Part shown: piece by piece, positions 1-6,515 of the stretch | Numbering within the stretch: position 1 is the first letter of the stretch | Layout of the letters: each line of letters opens with the position of its first letter | Assembly: GCA_023386765.1 (NCBI GenBank) | Contig: JAEWJD010000247.1 | Coordinates: 1 to 11,928, forward strand | Direction of reading: 5' to 3' | DNA length: 11,928 nt | Origin: Pseudomonadota bacterium | Lineage (GTDB): Bacteria; Pseudomonadota; Gammaproteobacteria; Burkholderiales; Burkholderiaceae_B | Notes under the pieces: model-generated | What the model was told of the DNA's origin: nothing | Databases searched by the model: none | Seen by the model: the letters and a program-made list of their open reading frames with translations, nothing else | Made by a program: the position numbers and the translations under genes

Positions 1-56
1 TCTTTGAACTGCAGGAAGTGCCGCAAGGGGGCGTTGGGCGTCGTAGAAGTGGTCAT
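1..56 (-). CDS. argF: Ornithine carbamoyltransferase, N-terminal fragment (cut by window edge)
   Basis: Reading the minus strand from an ATG at 56-54 gives 18 complete codons, MTTSTTPNAPLRHFLQFK, running off the left edge. The 'LRHFLQFKD' type start is characteristic of anabolic ornithine carbamoyltransferase, which makes citrulline from ornithine and carbamoyl phosphate in cytoplasmic arginine biosynthesis. The carbamoyl-phosphate motif (STRT) and ornithine-binding residues lie outside the window, so the call rests on the N-terminus and on the remembered pairing of argF with a DUF3579 gene in Bordetella relatives. No strong Shine-Dalgarno is visible (upstream is CATCACC on the coding strand), and no other in-frame ATG is close. 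It is divergent from the DUF3579 gene. Confidence 0.75.
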   Translation of the reverse strand, partial: MTTSTTPNAPLRHFLQFK

Positions 57-412
57 GGTGATGTCGCAGGTCGTTTGATTGGCGGCGCTGCTCGTGGCGG
101 TGCCGCGCTTTTGATTATCTTTGTTCGGCCAGGAGCGGGCGGGGCGGGTTTGCCTGGTGGCGGCTCCGCCCGGGAGCGCTCGCGCACAGCTGCCCTGATC
201 GTGCGCCTGCCGCCAGGGGCGGCATGGGCGTATTCAGGAAAGCCAAGGGCGAACGCATTGCGGTGTCCTCCACGCAAAACCGGTGTTGCGGCCCCTCATT
301 TCGGGCAATGAGGCAGGCCAAAGGATCAATCATATACAATTCGCGGCGCGGGGCGCATGTTTGAGACGCGGCCGATCCGGCGTCCGCGCGCGCACCCCGT
401 TGTGAAGATCTC
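57..412. other. Non-coding region between argF and the DUF3579 gene
   Basis: This 356-bp stretch separates divergent genes and should hold both promoters. No coding frame here looks real; the open frames are low-complexity Gly/Arg/Ala/Pro readings. Two inverted repeats stand out: TGCCGCC-AGG-GGCGGCA (208-224) and a hairpin at 291-318. The AT-richest patch, 321-340, carries possible -10 elements in both directions, TACAAT (335-340, plus) and TATGAT (334-329, minus). Another on the minus strand is GATAAT (119-114). None has a convincing -35 at normal spacing, so no promoter is asserted. If argF transcription began near 320, its leader would be about 265 nt and contain the hairpins. Confidence 0.5.
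291..318. repeat. Inverted repeat / stem-loop in the argF leader region
   Basis: CCTCATT (294-300) pairs perfectly with AATGAGG (307-313) around a 6-nt loop. GCC (291-293) can add three pairs with GGC (316-318) across a 2-nt bulge. There is no U-tract on either strand, so it is not a standard intrinsic terminator. It may be a leader structure of argF or a protein-binding site; it does not resemble the usual ArgR box. Function unknown. Confidence 0.35.
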
Positions 413-703
413 ATGACAACTCGCGTCAAACAATTCGTTATTCACGGTGTCACCGAAAGCGGTGCCCGTTTCCGGCCCAGTGACTGGGCCGAACGCCTGG
501 CCGGCGTGATGGCCCAGTTCCGTCCGCCTGGCAGTGTCGGGAACCACCTGACCTATTCGCCGTATGTCCTGCCCGTCGTGATCGACGGCGTGCGCGGGAT
601 CGTGGTCGATCAGCGTTTGCGTGAGCTTGAGCCGTTGGCTTACAAGTTCGTGGTCGATTTTGCCCGCGACAATGGGCTCAAGACCGAGGAAAGAGAGGTT
701 TAG
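413..703 (+). CDS. DUF3579 family protein, function unknown
   Basis: This 96-residue cytoplasmic protein has no signal peptide or membrane segment. It matches the betaproteobacterial DUF3579 family as I know it: an N-terminal 'FVIHGVTESGARFRPSDWAERL' type block (residues 8-29), a central 'HLTYSPYVLPVVIDGVRGI' block (45-63), then 'VVDQRLRELEPLA.KFVVDFARDN' near the C-terminus. Its length is normal for the family. No catalytic motif is recognisable and no function is known to me. The ATG at 413 is the first in frame; its ribosome site is poor (TTGTGAAGATCTC). It is divergent from argF and convergent with the hydroxyacid dehydrogenase gene, with a GC-rich hairpin between the convergent stops. 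Confidence 0.9.
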   Translation: MTTRVKQFVIHGVTESGARFRPSDWAERLAGVMAQFRPPGSVGNHLTYSPYVLPVVIDGVRGIVVDQRLRELEPLAYKFVVDFARDNGLKTEEREV

Positions 704-712
704 GACGGCATT

Positions 713-732
713 GCCCCGGCCTGGGCCGGGGC
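713..732. terminator. GC-rich inverted repeat between convergent genes, probable bidirectional terminator
   Basis: GCCCCGGCC (713-721) and GGCCGGGGC (724-732) form a perfect 9-bp all-G/C stem around TG (in practice 8 bp with a 4-nt loop). It lies 10 bp after the DUF3579 stop and 19 bp after the convergent dehydrogenase stop. No U-run follows on either strand, so termination would depend on the stem's stability or on Rho. The placement between two convergent stops supports the call. Confidence 0.6.
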
Positions 733-750
733 GTGCCTGCTCCAGGTGGA

Positions 751-1704
751 TCAGACCGGGGTGATGACCTTGCCGGTGGCGAAGTAGGCCGCCAGGTTTT
801 CCAGCATCAGGTTTTCCATGGCCAGGCGCGTTTCGTAGGTGGCGCTGCCGATATGCGGCAGCACGACGGTCTGGTCGCTCTGGCGCAGGAACTCGGGCAC
901 CTTGGGCTCGTGCTCGAAGACGTCGAGCGCGGCAAACCCGAGCTCGCCCTTGGCCAGCAGGTCCGTCATGGCGGCCTCGTCGATGACGGGGCCGCGTGCA
1001 ATGTTGACCACGATGCCCTTGGGGCCCAGGGCCTGGAGGGCTTCGCGTCCCACCAGGTGACGGGTCTCGGGGCCGCCGACGGTGGCGATCACCAGGAAGT
1101 CAGCCCAGTCGGCCAGCTCGGTGAGGCTGGCTGCGTAGCCGTAGGGCGTGTCATCGCGCTGGCGGCGGTTGTGGTAGCGCACTTCCATGTCGAAACCCGC
1201 GCCACGGCGTGCGATGGCTTCGCCGATGCGGCCCAGGCCGACAATACCGAGCTTCTTGCCGCTGACTCGCATGCCCAGCGGGATGCTGCCGTGCACCTGG
1301 CCCCATTGGCCGGCGCGTACGAAACGTTCGCCCTGGCCCATGCGGCGGGCTGCCGAGATCAGCAGTCCCCAGGCGAGATCGGCTACGCAGTCGGTCAGTA
1401 CGTCCGGTGTGTTGCTGACCTGCACGCCATGCTGGCGGGCGGCTTCGACGTCGATGGTTTCGTAGCCGACGCCCCAGCTGCAGATGGCGCGCAGGTCCGG
1501 CAGGGCTTCGATCAGGCTGGCCGGCGCGCCGGTGTTGGCCGAGGTGACCAGGGCGGTGACGCCGCGGGCCAGTTCGCCCAGGGCGGCGGCGCCGCCCGGG
1601 TGTTTCCAGAGTTCGATGACCTCATAGGTGTCGGCCAGACGCTGGTTAGCCGAAGGAGAGCCGGCCAGCGAGCCGACCTGGATGATGCGTTGCTTGGATG
1701 TCAT
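751..1704 (-). CDS. D-2-hydroxyacid dehydrogenase (glyoxylate/hydroxypyruvate reductase-like)
   Basis: A 317-residue cytoplasmic NAD(P)-dependent oxidoreductase that interconverts 2-keto acids and D-2-hydroxy acids. Visible landmarks: the Rossmann motif GIVGLGRIG (153-161); an Arg pair at 180-181 after the second strand ('HNRRQ'), which in this family favours NADPH; and the catalytic triad Arg237 ('NIARGPV'), Glu266 ('DVFEHEP') and His284 ('LPHIGSAT'). Its length is typical. I start it at the ATG at 1704-1702, behind an AGGT; the frame stays open upstream to 1833, but that extension is unlike the family and runs into the Bug gene. It lies 86 bp downstream of the Bug gene on the same strand, probably one transcript. 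Inferred role: reducing hydroxypyruvate, glyoxylate or a similar product of sugar-acid cleavage. The exact substrate is not readable. Confidence 0.9.
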   Translation of the reverse strand: MTSKQRIIQVGSLAGSPSANQRLADTYEVIELWKHPGGAAALGELARGVTALVTSANTGAPASLIEALPDLRAICSWGVGYETIDVEAARQHGVQVSNTPDVLTDCVADLAWGLLISAARRMGQGERFVRAGQWGQVHGSIPLGMRVSGKKLGIVGLGRIGEAIARRGAGFDMEVRYHNRRQRDDTPYGYAASLTELADWADFLVIATVGGPETRHLVGREALQALGPKGIVVNIARGPVIDEAAMTDLLAKGELGFAALDVFEHEPKVPEFLRQSDQTVVLPHIGSATYETRLAMENLMLENLAAYFATGKVITPV

Positions 1705-1756
1705 GACCTGTGCTGCATGGTGGATGAAAAGAGAAATGCTACTTGATCCGCTCGGA

Positions 1757-1781
1757 CGGCAGGCCGCGCATGATCCTGCCG
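1757..1781. repeat. Stem-loop between the Bug and hydroxyacid dehydrogenase genes
   Basis: CGGCAGG (1757-1763) pairs with CCTGCCG (1775-1781) around an 11-nt loop, 9 bp after the Bug stop. No U-run follows on the minus strand. It may be an RNA-stability or processing element that lets the binding protein be made in excess over the downstream enzyme, a common pattern for solute-binding-protein genes. It is not strong enough to call a terminator. Confidence 0.35.
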
Positions 1782-1790
1782 CCGCGCCGT

Positions 1791-2798
1791 TCAGTCGATC
1801 TTGGCCCCGGACTGCTGCACGACACGCTCCCATTTGCGCATTTCGTCGGCCTGCAGGCGGGCGAATTCCTGCGGCGTGGTGCTTTTCGGCACGGCCCCCT
1901 GGGCCAGCAGCTGGGTGCGCACGTTCTCTCGGGCCAGGGCGCGCGCCACATCCGCCTGGACCCGGTCTATCACCGCCTGAGGCGTGCCGGCAGGGGCGAA
2001 CAGGCCGAACCAGCTGGCGGCCTCGTAATCCTTGACGCCAGCCTCGGCCATCGTCGGTACATCAGGCAGGGCGGGCGAGCGGGCCGCGGTCGTGACTGCC
2101 AGGGGCTGCAGCTTGCCGCTCTTGATGAAGCCCATGGAAGAAGGCAGGTTATCGAAGATCAGGTCCGCTGAACCGGCCATCACGTCAGTGAGCGCGGGGC
2201 TGCTGCCTTTATAGGGCACATGGGTCATGCGGGTGCCGGTCATGGCCTGGAACAGTTCGCCCGACAGGTGCGTGGACGTGCCGTTGCCCGTGGACGCCAT
2301 GTTGACCTTGCCCGGATGGGCTTTCAGGTAAGTGATCAAGTCGGCCACGTTGCGGATGCCGTGGCGTTCGGCAAAGGCTGGGTTGATTTCCAGCACATTG
2401 GGCACCGGGATCACCAGGCTGACCGGTGCGAAATCCTTCACCGGGTCATAGGGCAGTTGGGGATAGATATAGGGGTTGATGGCATGGGTACTGACGGTGC
2501 CCATGATCAGGGTGTAGCCGTCATTCTTGGCACGCGCGGCTTCGGCGGTGCCGACGTTGCCGCCGGCGCCAGCCTTGTTGTCCACCACCACGGCCCGGCC
2601 CCAGTCGCGGCCCAGTTCTGCGGCCACGGTGCGTGCCGCGATATCGGTGGTGCCTCCGGCCGGGAAGGGTACGATCAGGCGGACATCGCGTTCGGGATAG
2701 GTCGATGGGGCGGATTGCGCCAGGGCCAGGGATAGTGGCGCTGCCAGGAAGGCGGCGGCAACCAGCGCGGCACGACGCCGCAGTGCGAAGGTGGACAT
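1791..2798 (-). CDS. Bug/TctC-family periplasmic solute-binding protein (first of two)
   Basis: A 335-residue secreted binding protein of the Bug (TctC) family, which captures small carboxylates in the periplasm. The signal peptide has basic residues RRR at 7-9, a hydrophobic core at 10-25 and probable cleavage after Ala27 (ALA-QS). Family hallmarks follow: PFPAGGTTD (44-52), NKAGAGGN (74-81), the ligand-loop Asp in 'LPYDPVKDF' (115-123) and HVPYKGSSPA (193-202). Its length is normal. The ATG at 2798 is preceded by TGGAGAC, a good ribosome site; upstream extension of the frame crosses the divergent promoter and is rejected. It is first in a leftward unit with the hydroxyacid dehydrogenase, under a near-consensus promoter with FadR-type operators. 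No TctA/TctB membrane genes are in the window. The ligand is unknown; a sugar acid is inferred from the neighbours. Confidence 0.93.
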   Translation of the reverse strand: MSTFALRRRAALVAAAFLAAPLSLALAQSAPSTYPERDVRLIVPFPAGGTTDIAARTVAAELGRDWGRAVVVDNKAGAGGNVGTAEAARAKNDGYTLIMGTVSTHAINPYIYPQLPYDPVKDFAPVSLVIPVPNVLEINPAFAERHGIRNVADLITYLKAHPGKVNMASTGNGTSTHLSGELFQAMTGTRMTHVPYKGSSPALTDVMAGSADLIFDNLPSSMGFIKSGKLQPLAVTTAARSPALPDVPTMAEAGVKDYEAASWFGLFAPAGTPQAVIDRVQADVARALARENVRTQLLAQGAVPKSTTPQEFARLQADEMRKWERVVQQSGAKID

Positions 2799-2809
2799 GG
2801 GTTGTCTCC

Positions 2810-2829
2810 AGGCGTCGGACGCCTTTTTT
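2810..2829 (+). terminator. Terminator-like hairpin on the plus strand, lying in the leader of the leftward Bug gene
   Basis: On the plus strand AGGCGT (2810-2815), loop CGG, ACGCCT (2819-2824) is followed by six T (2824-2829), the form of an intrinsic terminator. No plus-strand gene ends here; the only upstream plus-strand transcripts would be antisense to the Bug and dehydrogenase genes. On the minus strand the same stem sits in the Bug mRNA leader, preceded by an A-run and directly touching the GGAG ribosome site. It could stop antisense transcription or tune translation. Confidence 0.45.
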
Positions 2830-2851
2830 GGTGTTCCTGTCGGGAATGCAC

Positions 2852-2862
2852 TTGTAAGACAA
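2852..2862. promoter_or_regulatory. FadR-subfamily GntR operator, site O1
   Basis: TTGTAAGACAA is a perfect match to the FadR-subfamily operator pattern TNGT-N3-ACNA, with fully symmetric TTGT/ACAA half-sites. It overlaps the -10 and start region of the leftward Bug promoter. A FadR-type regulator is encoded about 1.1 kb to the right, so binding by that protein is the natural inference. Repression relieved by a sugar-acid effector is typical of the subfamily. Confidence 0.65.
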
Positions 2863-2881
2863 ATATAGGTATGAGTAATAT
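2852..2881 (+). promoter_or_regulatory. Candidate rightward promoter for the DapA-family/GntR/dehydratase unit
   Basis: TTGTAA (2852-2857, 4/6) and TAATAT (2876-2881, 4/6) are separated by 18 bp, placing a start near 2888 and a leader of about 70 nt. It lies back-to-back with the leftward promoter and shares operator O1 as its -35. The match is weak, but a rightward promoter must lie somewhere in 2799-2957 and this is the AT-richest part. Confidence 0.35.
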
Positions 2882-2890
2882 GCTTGTCAA
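2862..2890 (-). promoter_or_regulatory. Sigma-70 promoter of the leftward Bug-dehydrogenase unit
   Basis: On the minus strand TTGACA (2890-2885) is a perfect -35, followed by a 17-bp spacer and TATATT (2867-2862), a 5/6 match to the -10. Transcription should start near 2855, giving a leader of about 57 nt before the ATG at 2798. Operator O1 overlaps the -10 and start point, and the imperfect O2 overlaps the -35, so the promoter looks strong but repressible. Confidence 0.75.
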
Positions 2891-2895
2891 TCAAG
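2883..2895. promoter_or_regulatory. Second, imperfect FadR-type operator, site O2
   Basis: CTTGTCAATCAAG is a palindrome with CTTG/CAAG arms. Within it TTGTCAATCAA differs from TNGT-N3-ACNA at one position (T for A). Its centre (2889) is 32 bp from that of O1 (2857), about three helical turns, and it covers the leftward -35. The phasing suits two dimers binding the same DNA face. Confidence 0.45.
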
Positions 2896-2957
2896 TTGGC
2901 CAGGGTTTTCCACCCTGAGCCGGCGTCATCCCGAGTCTGTCCTGGAGCCTGTTCCCT

Positions 2958-3887
2958 ATGAAAACCAGCCCGGTCACTGTCGCCGACCTGCAGCGTTCCG
3001 TCATCGCCGTACCGCCCCTGGCGCGCAACGCCGATCTGTCCTTGAACCACGATGCCAATCGCGCCGTGTTGCGCCATCTGGAGGCGGGCGGTGTGCGCAG
3101 CGTCATGTACGGCGGCAATGCGAATTTCTACCATATTGCCGTGAGCGAATATGCCCGCGTGCTGGACTTCCTGGCGCAGGCCGCCGGCGACGATACCTGG
3201 GTGCTGCCGTCAGCCGGACCGGACTACGGCAAGCTGATGGATCAGGCGCGTTTGCTGCGCGAGCGGGCATTTCCGACGGCCATGCTGTTGCCCATGAGCT
3301 TTCCCTATACCGACGCCGGGCTGGCCGACGGCGTGCGCCGTTTCAGTGATGCGTTGGGGCGGCCGGTCGTGGTCTATATCAAGTCGGAGCACTATCTGGC
3401 GCCCGAGACGCTGGCCCGGCTGGTTGCGGAAGAACGTATCGCCGCCATCAAGTACGCCGTGGTCAGGCAGGATCCGGGGCAGGATGACTATCTGAGCGCC
3501 TTGCTGCAGGCCGTCGACAAGCGATATATGGTCAGCGGGATCGGCGAGCGGCCGGCCGTGACGCATTTCCGCCAATTCGGTCTGAGCAGCTTCACTTCGG
3601 GTTCGGTGTGCGTGGCCCCGCGTGGCTCCATGCAGATGCTGCGTTGCCTGCAGGCTGGCGATTTCGAGCAGGCCGAAGCCTTGCGGCAGGCCTATCTGCC
3701 GCTGGAGGATTGCCGTGACGAGATCAGCCCTATCCGCGTGCTGCACGATGCCGTGACCCTGGCGGGCGTGGCCGACATGGGGCCCATGCTGCCCTTGCTG
3801 AGCGGGCTCGCGCCAGCTGAGCGCGAGCGCGTGGCGCCTGTGGCGCGTGCCTTGCTGGCGCGCGACCGGCAGGCACAGGCCGCCTGA
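2958..3887 (+). CDS. DapA/DHDPS-NAL superfamily lyase, atypical active site
   Basis: A 309-residue cytoplasmic TIM-barrel protein of the dihydrodipicolinate synthase/N-acetylneuraminate lyase superfamily, enzymes that form a Schiff base with a 2-keto acid. The likely Schiff-base lysine is Lys165 ('IAAIKYAVV') and the proton-relay tyrosine Tyr140 ('VVVYIKSEHY'). The pyruvate-binding loop, GTTGE in true DHDPS, is YGGNANF here (51-57), with both threonines missing, and the Arg after the 'YN.P' motif is not evident. It is therefore unlikely to be lysine-pathway DapA. In sugar-acid clusters such proteins dehydrate or cleave 2-keto-3-deoxy acids, the inferred role here. The ATG at 2958 has a GGAG 11 bp upstream. 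It leads the rightward unit, 62 bp before the GntR gene. Family confident, reaction unknown. Confidence 0.85.
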   Translation: MKTSPVTVADLQRSVIAVPPLARNADLSLNHDANRAVLRHLEAGGVRSVMYGGNANFYHIAVSEYARVLDFLAQAAGDDTWVLPSAGPDYGKLMDQARLLRERAFPTAMLLPMSFPYTDAGLADGVRRFSDALGRPVVVYIKSEHYLAPETLARLVAEERIAAIKYAVVRQDPGQDDYLSALLQAVDKRYMVSGIGERPAVTHFRQFGLSSFTSGSVCVAPRGSMQMLRCLQAGDFEQAEALRQAYLPLEDCRDEISPIRVLHDAVTLAGVADMGPMLPLLSGLAPAERERVAPVARALLARDRQAQAA

Positions 3888-3893
3888 GGCGGA

Positions 3894-3923
3894 GGGGGTA
3901 GGCAAGGCGAGTACCATACCCCC
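3894..3923. repeat. Inverted repeat between the DapA-family and GntR genes
   Basis: GGGGGTA (3894-3900) pairs perfectly with TACCCCC (3917-3923) around a 16-nt loop, filling most of the 62-bp gap and ending 16 bp before the GntR ribosome site. There is no T-run after it (ATGTTTCC). It may attenuate regulator expression or mark an RNA-processing point. A match by chance in this GC-rich gap is possible. Confidence 0.3.
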
Positions 3924-3949
3924 ATGTTTCCGAATACACAGGAGAGTGT

Positions 3950-4699
3950 GTGACGCGCAAACCCGCTGTTGGCGAAACCGTGCCTGTCGAGGCGATGCCC
4001 CTGGAGCGCGGGCAGCGCGTCCGCCTGGCAGATCAGTTGTATGGGCAGATCTTTGAGCAGATCGTCTCCGGCCGCCTCAATGTGGGCGACAAACTGCCCT
4101 CGGAGCATGAGATCTGCGACCGCTTCGGCGTCTCGCGCCCGGTGGTGCGCGAGGCTTTGCTGCGTCTGCGCGCCGATGGCCTGGTGACGGCCCATCAGGG
4201 GCTGGGAACATTTGTCAGCCATCAGCCTGCGCCGCGCCTGAAGACGTTCCCGGATGTGCAGAACGTGGGGGCCTATCTGCGTGCCCAGGAGGTGCGGGTG
4301 GCGCTGGAGGGCGATGCGGCCCGCCTGGCGGCGATGCGGCGCAGCGACGAGCAGTTGCACAAAATCGAGCAGGCGCATGATGCTTTCGTGGCGGCGCTGG
4401 CCGCCGGCCAGGTCTCGCCCGAGGCCGACCTGGTTTTCCATGCCAGCATTGCCGAAGCCAGCGGCAATGATTTCTATCTGGGCGTGCTGGAGAGCATCCA
4501 CGAGGCGATCAGCGGTTTCATGCGGCTGACCTTGAGCCTGACGCGCACGGGTTCGCGCCAGCGCGCCCAGCGCGTGGCCGACGAACATGCTGCCATCCTG
4601 GCGGCCATCCGCGAGCAGGACGGCGAACGGGCCCGGGTTGCGATGCAGTTCCACCTTGGGCAGGCCCGTTACCGCCTGGTGGACCGCGAGCGCGATTGA
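3950..4699 (+). CDS. GntR-family transcriptional regulator, FadR subfamily (FCD domain)
   Basis: A 249-residue DNA-binding regulator. The N-terminal winged helix-turn-helix (about 28-91) includes the classic 'LPSEHEICDRFGVSRPVVREAL' region, then 'GLGTFV' in the wing. The C-terminal all-helical FCD ligand domain (about 113-240) shows the metal-site pattern Asp160, His164, His213 and His235, the Asp plus three His arrangement of FCD proteins that bind small carboxylates. The chosen start is the GTG at 3950 with AGGAG five bases upstream; the next in-frame ATG, at residue 16, lacks such a site. It sits inside the rightward unit between the lyase and dehydratase genes, as local regulators of sugar-acid operons often do. 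Inferred: it binds O1/O2 in the divergent region and is released by a keto-deoxy or sugar acid. Confidence 0.93.
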   Translation: MTRKPAVGETVPVEAMPLERGQRVRLADQLYGQIFEQIVSGRLNVGDKLPSEHEICDRFGVSRPVVREALLRLRADGLVTAHQGLGTFVSHQPAPRLKTFPDVQNVGAYLRAQEVRVALEGDAARLAAMRRSDEQLHKIEQAHDAFVAALAAGQVSPEADLVFHASIAEASGNDFYLGVLESIHEAISGFMRLTLSLTRTGSRQRAQRVADEHAAILAAIREQDGERARVAMQFHLGQARYRLVDRERD

Positions 4700-4719
4700 T
4701 CCTTCAACATACCAAGTCA

Positions 4720-4740
4720 GGGGCCGCCAGAGACGGCCCC
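4720..4740. repeat. Stem-loop between the GntR and dehydratase genes
   Basis: GGGGCCG (4720-4726) pairs perfectly with CGGCCCC (4734-4740) around a 7-nt loop, 20 bp after the GntR stop and just before the dehydratase ribosome site. Only GTCATTA follows, so U-dependent termination is weak. It could separate expression of regulator and enzyme, or be a partial terminator. Confidence 0.4.
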
Positions 4741-4763
4741 GTCATTAGGAAGAGCAGACAAGC

Positions 4764-6509
4764 ATGAGCCAATCCCCGAAGCGTAAACGTCCGGAAGAAC
4801 TGCGCAGCCACCGCTGGTACGGCGTGAAGGACCTGCGATCCTTCGGCCACCGTTCGCGCACCGCCCAGATGGGGTATCACCGCTCCGATTACGCCGGCAA
4901 GCCCGTGATCGCCATCATTAACACCTGGAGCGACATCAACCCCTGCCACAGTCACTTCAAGCAGCGGGTCGAGGAGGTCAAGCGTGGCATCTGGCAGGCC
5001 GGGGGATTTCCGGTGGAAATGCCGGCCATGAGCCTGTCGGAGCCGTTTCAGAAGCCCACCACGATGCTGTATCGCAATCTGCTGGCCATGGAAACCGAGG
5101 AATTGCTGCGTTCCTATCCGGCCGATGGCTGTGTGCTGATGGGCGGTTGCGACAAGACCACGCCGGCCCTGCTGATGGGGGCAATCTCGATGGATCTGCC
5201 GACGATCTTCGTGCCGGCCGGTCCCATGCTGCGCGGCAACTGGAACGGCGTGACGCTGGGTTCGGGCTCCGACACCTGGAAGTACTGGGCCGAGCTGCGG
5301 GCGGGCAACATCACCGAAGATGACTGGCAGGGCGTGGAGGACGGTATCGCTCGTTCTCCGGGCCACTGCATGACGATGGGCACGGCTTCGACCATGACCG
5401 CGGCGGTCGAGACGCTGGGTTTGTGTCTGTCGGGATACTCATCGATTCCGGCGCCGGATTCGCGCCATGCCCAGATGGCCAGCCAGACGGGCAAGCGCAT
5501 CGTCGAGATGGTGTGGCAGGACCTCAAGCCCAGCGACCTGCTGAGCGCCGCCTCCTTCGACAATGCCGTGCGTGCCGTGCTGGCGTTGTCAGGTTCGACG
5601 AATGCGGTGGTGCATCTTATCGCCCTGGCGCGTCGCGCCGGTTTCGACCTGGACCTGGACCGCTTTGACGCGCTGGCGCGCAGCACCCCGGTGCTGGCCA
5701 ACCTGCGCCCGGCCGGCCAGTACCTGATGGAAGACTTCTATTACGCTGGCGGGTTGCGCGCATTGCTGGTCCAGCTGGGGGAGTTGCTGGACCTGTCGCA
5801 ACAGACGGTCGATGGACGCAGCCTGGGCGAGAACATTGCCGGCGCGCGTGTCTTCAATGACGATGTCATCCGTGCACGCGACAAGGCGCTGGTCGAACGC
5901 GACGGCCTGGCGGTGTTGCGCGGCAATCTCGCACCCGACGGGGCCGTGATCAAGCCGCCCGCCATGGAGCCGCAGTTGCAGGTGCACACCGGGCCGGCGG
6001 TGGTCTTCAGGGACTACAACGACATGGCCGAGCGGATCGATGACCCGGATCTGGAGATCAGCGCCGACAGCGTCATCGTGTTGCAGAACGCGGGGCCGCA
6101 AGGGGCGCCGGGCATGCCCGAATGGGGGCAACTGCCTATTCCGCAGAAATTGCTCAAGCAGGGCGTGCGCGACATGCTGCGCATTTCCGACGCCCGCATG
6201 AGCGGCACCAGCTATGGGGCCTGTGTGCTCCACGTTGCCCCCGAGGCTTATGTGGGTGGGCCGTTGGCGCTGGTGCGCACGGGCGATCTGATCGCCCTGG
6301 ATGTGCCGGCGCGGCGCATCGACGTGCTGATCACGGATGAGGAAATGGCAGCACGCCGGGCCGCTTGGCAGCCGCCGGCCCCGCGCTTCGAGCGCGGTTT
6401 CGGCGTGCTTTACCTGAAGCACGTGGGGCAAGCCGACAGCGGCTGCGATTTCGATTTCCTGCAGACTCGCAAGGCCGAGCCGCAAAAGGGTGAGCCGGAG
6501 ATCCACTGA
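4764..6509 (+). CDS. IlvD/Edd-family sugar-acid dehydratase (pentonate/hexonate dehydratase type)
   Basis: A 581-residue cytoplasmic Fe-S and Mg-dependent dehydratase that turns an aldonic or aldaric acid into its 2-keto-3-deoxy acid. Likely [2Fe-2S] ligands are Cys61 ('NPCHSH'), Cys129 ('GGCDKTTP') and Cys202 ('GHCMTMGTAS'). Asp130, Glu93 ('SLSEPF') and Glu453 ('GMPEWG') are probable Mg ligands, Lys131 the carbamylated lysine, and Ser480 ('DARMSGTS') the catalytic serine. The N-terminal 'LRSHRWYG' and C-terminal 'HVGQADSGCDFDFL' resemble the sugar-acid branch (L-arabinonate dehydratase type) rather than branched-chain amino acid IlvD or 6-phosphogluconate Edd. The length is normal for that branch. 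The ATG at 4764 follows AGGAAGAG. It lies 64 bp after the GntR gene, and a terminator-like hairpin follows. The exact sugar acid is not determinable. Confidence 0.93.
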   Translation: MSQSPKRKRPEELRSHRWYGVKDLRSFGHRSRTAQMGYHRSDYAGKPVIAIINTWSDINPCHSHFKQRVEEVKRGIWQAGGFPVEMPAMSLSEPFQKPTTMLYRNLLAMETEELLRSYPADGCVLMGGCDKTTPALLMGAISMDLPTIFVPAGPMLRGNWNGVTLGSGSDTWKYWAELRAGNITEDDWQGVEDGIARSPGHCMTMGTASTMTAAVETLGLCLSGYSSIPAPDSRHAQMASQTGKRIVEMVWQDLKPSDLLSAASFDNAVRAVLALSGSTNAVVHLIALARRAGFDLDLDRFDALARSTPVLANLRPAGQYLMEDFYYAGGLRALLVQLGELLDLSQQTVDGRSLGENIAGARVFNDDVIRARDKALVERDGLAVLRGNLAPDGAVIKPPAMEPQLQVHTGPAVVFRDYNDMAERIDDPDLEISADSVIVLQNAGPQGAPGMPEWGQLPIPQKLLKQGVRDMLRISDARMSGTSYGACVLHVAPEAYVGGPLALVRTGDLIALDVPARRIDVLITDEEMAARRAAWQPPAPRFERGFGVLYLKHVGQADSGCDFDFLQTRKAEPQKGEPEIH

Positions 6510-6515
6510 CAAGAC

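Noticed and set aside
18..311. 97-codon plus-strand frame at the left edge
   Set aside because: It overlaps the argF start and reads as low-complexity Gly/Arg/Ala; the minus-strand OTCase N-terminus explains the first 56 bases better.
733..1746. 337-codon plus-strand open frame
   Set aside because: It lies entirely antisense to the well-supported hydroxyacid dehydrogenase; long antisense frames are expected in high-GC coding DNA and its sequence resembles no family.
2799..3134. Upstream extension of the first Bug gene to a 447-residue protein
   Set aside because: It would cross the divergent promoter and the start of the DapA-family gene; the ATG at 2798 has a good ribosome site followed directly by a signal peptide.
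3692..4654. 320-codon minus-strand open frame opposite the GntR gene
   Set aside because: The plus strand encodes a clear FadR-type regulator over the same bases; the antisense product has no recognisable domain.
5589..6512. 307-codon minus-strand open frame opposite the dehydratase
   Set aside because: It is a shadow of the IlvD/Edd gene, with no ribosome site and no family resemblance.
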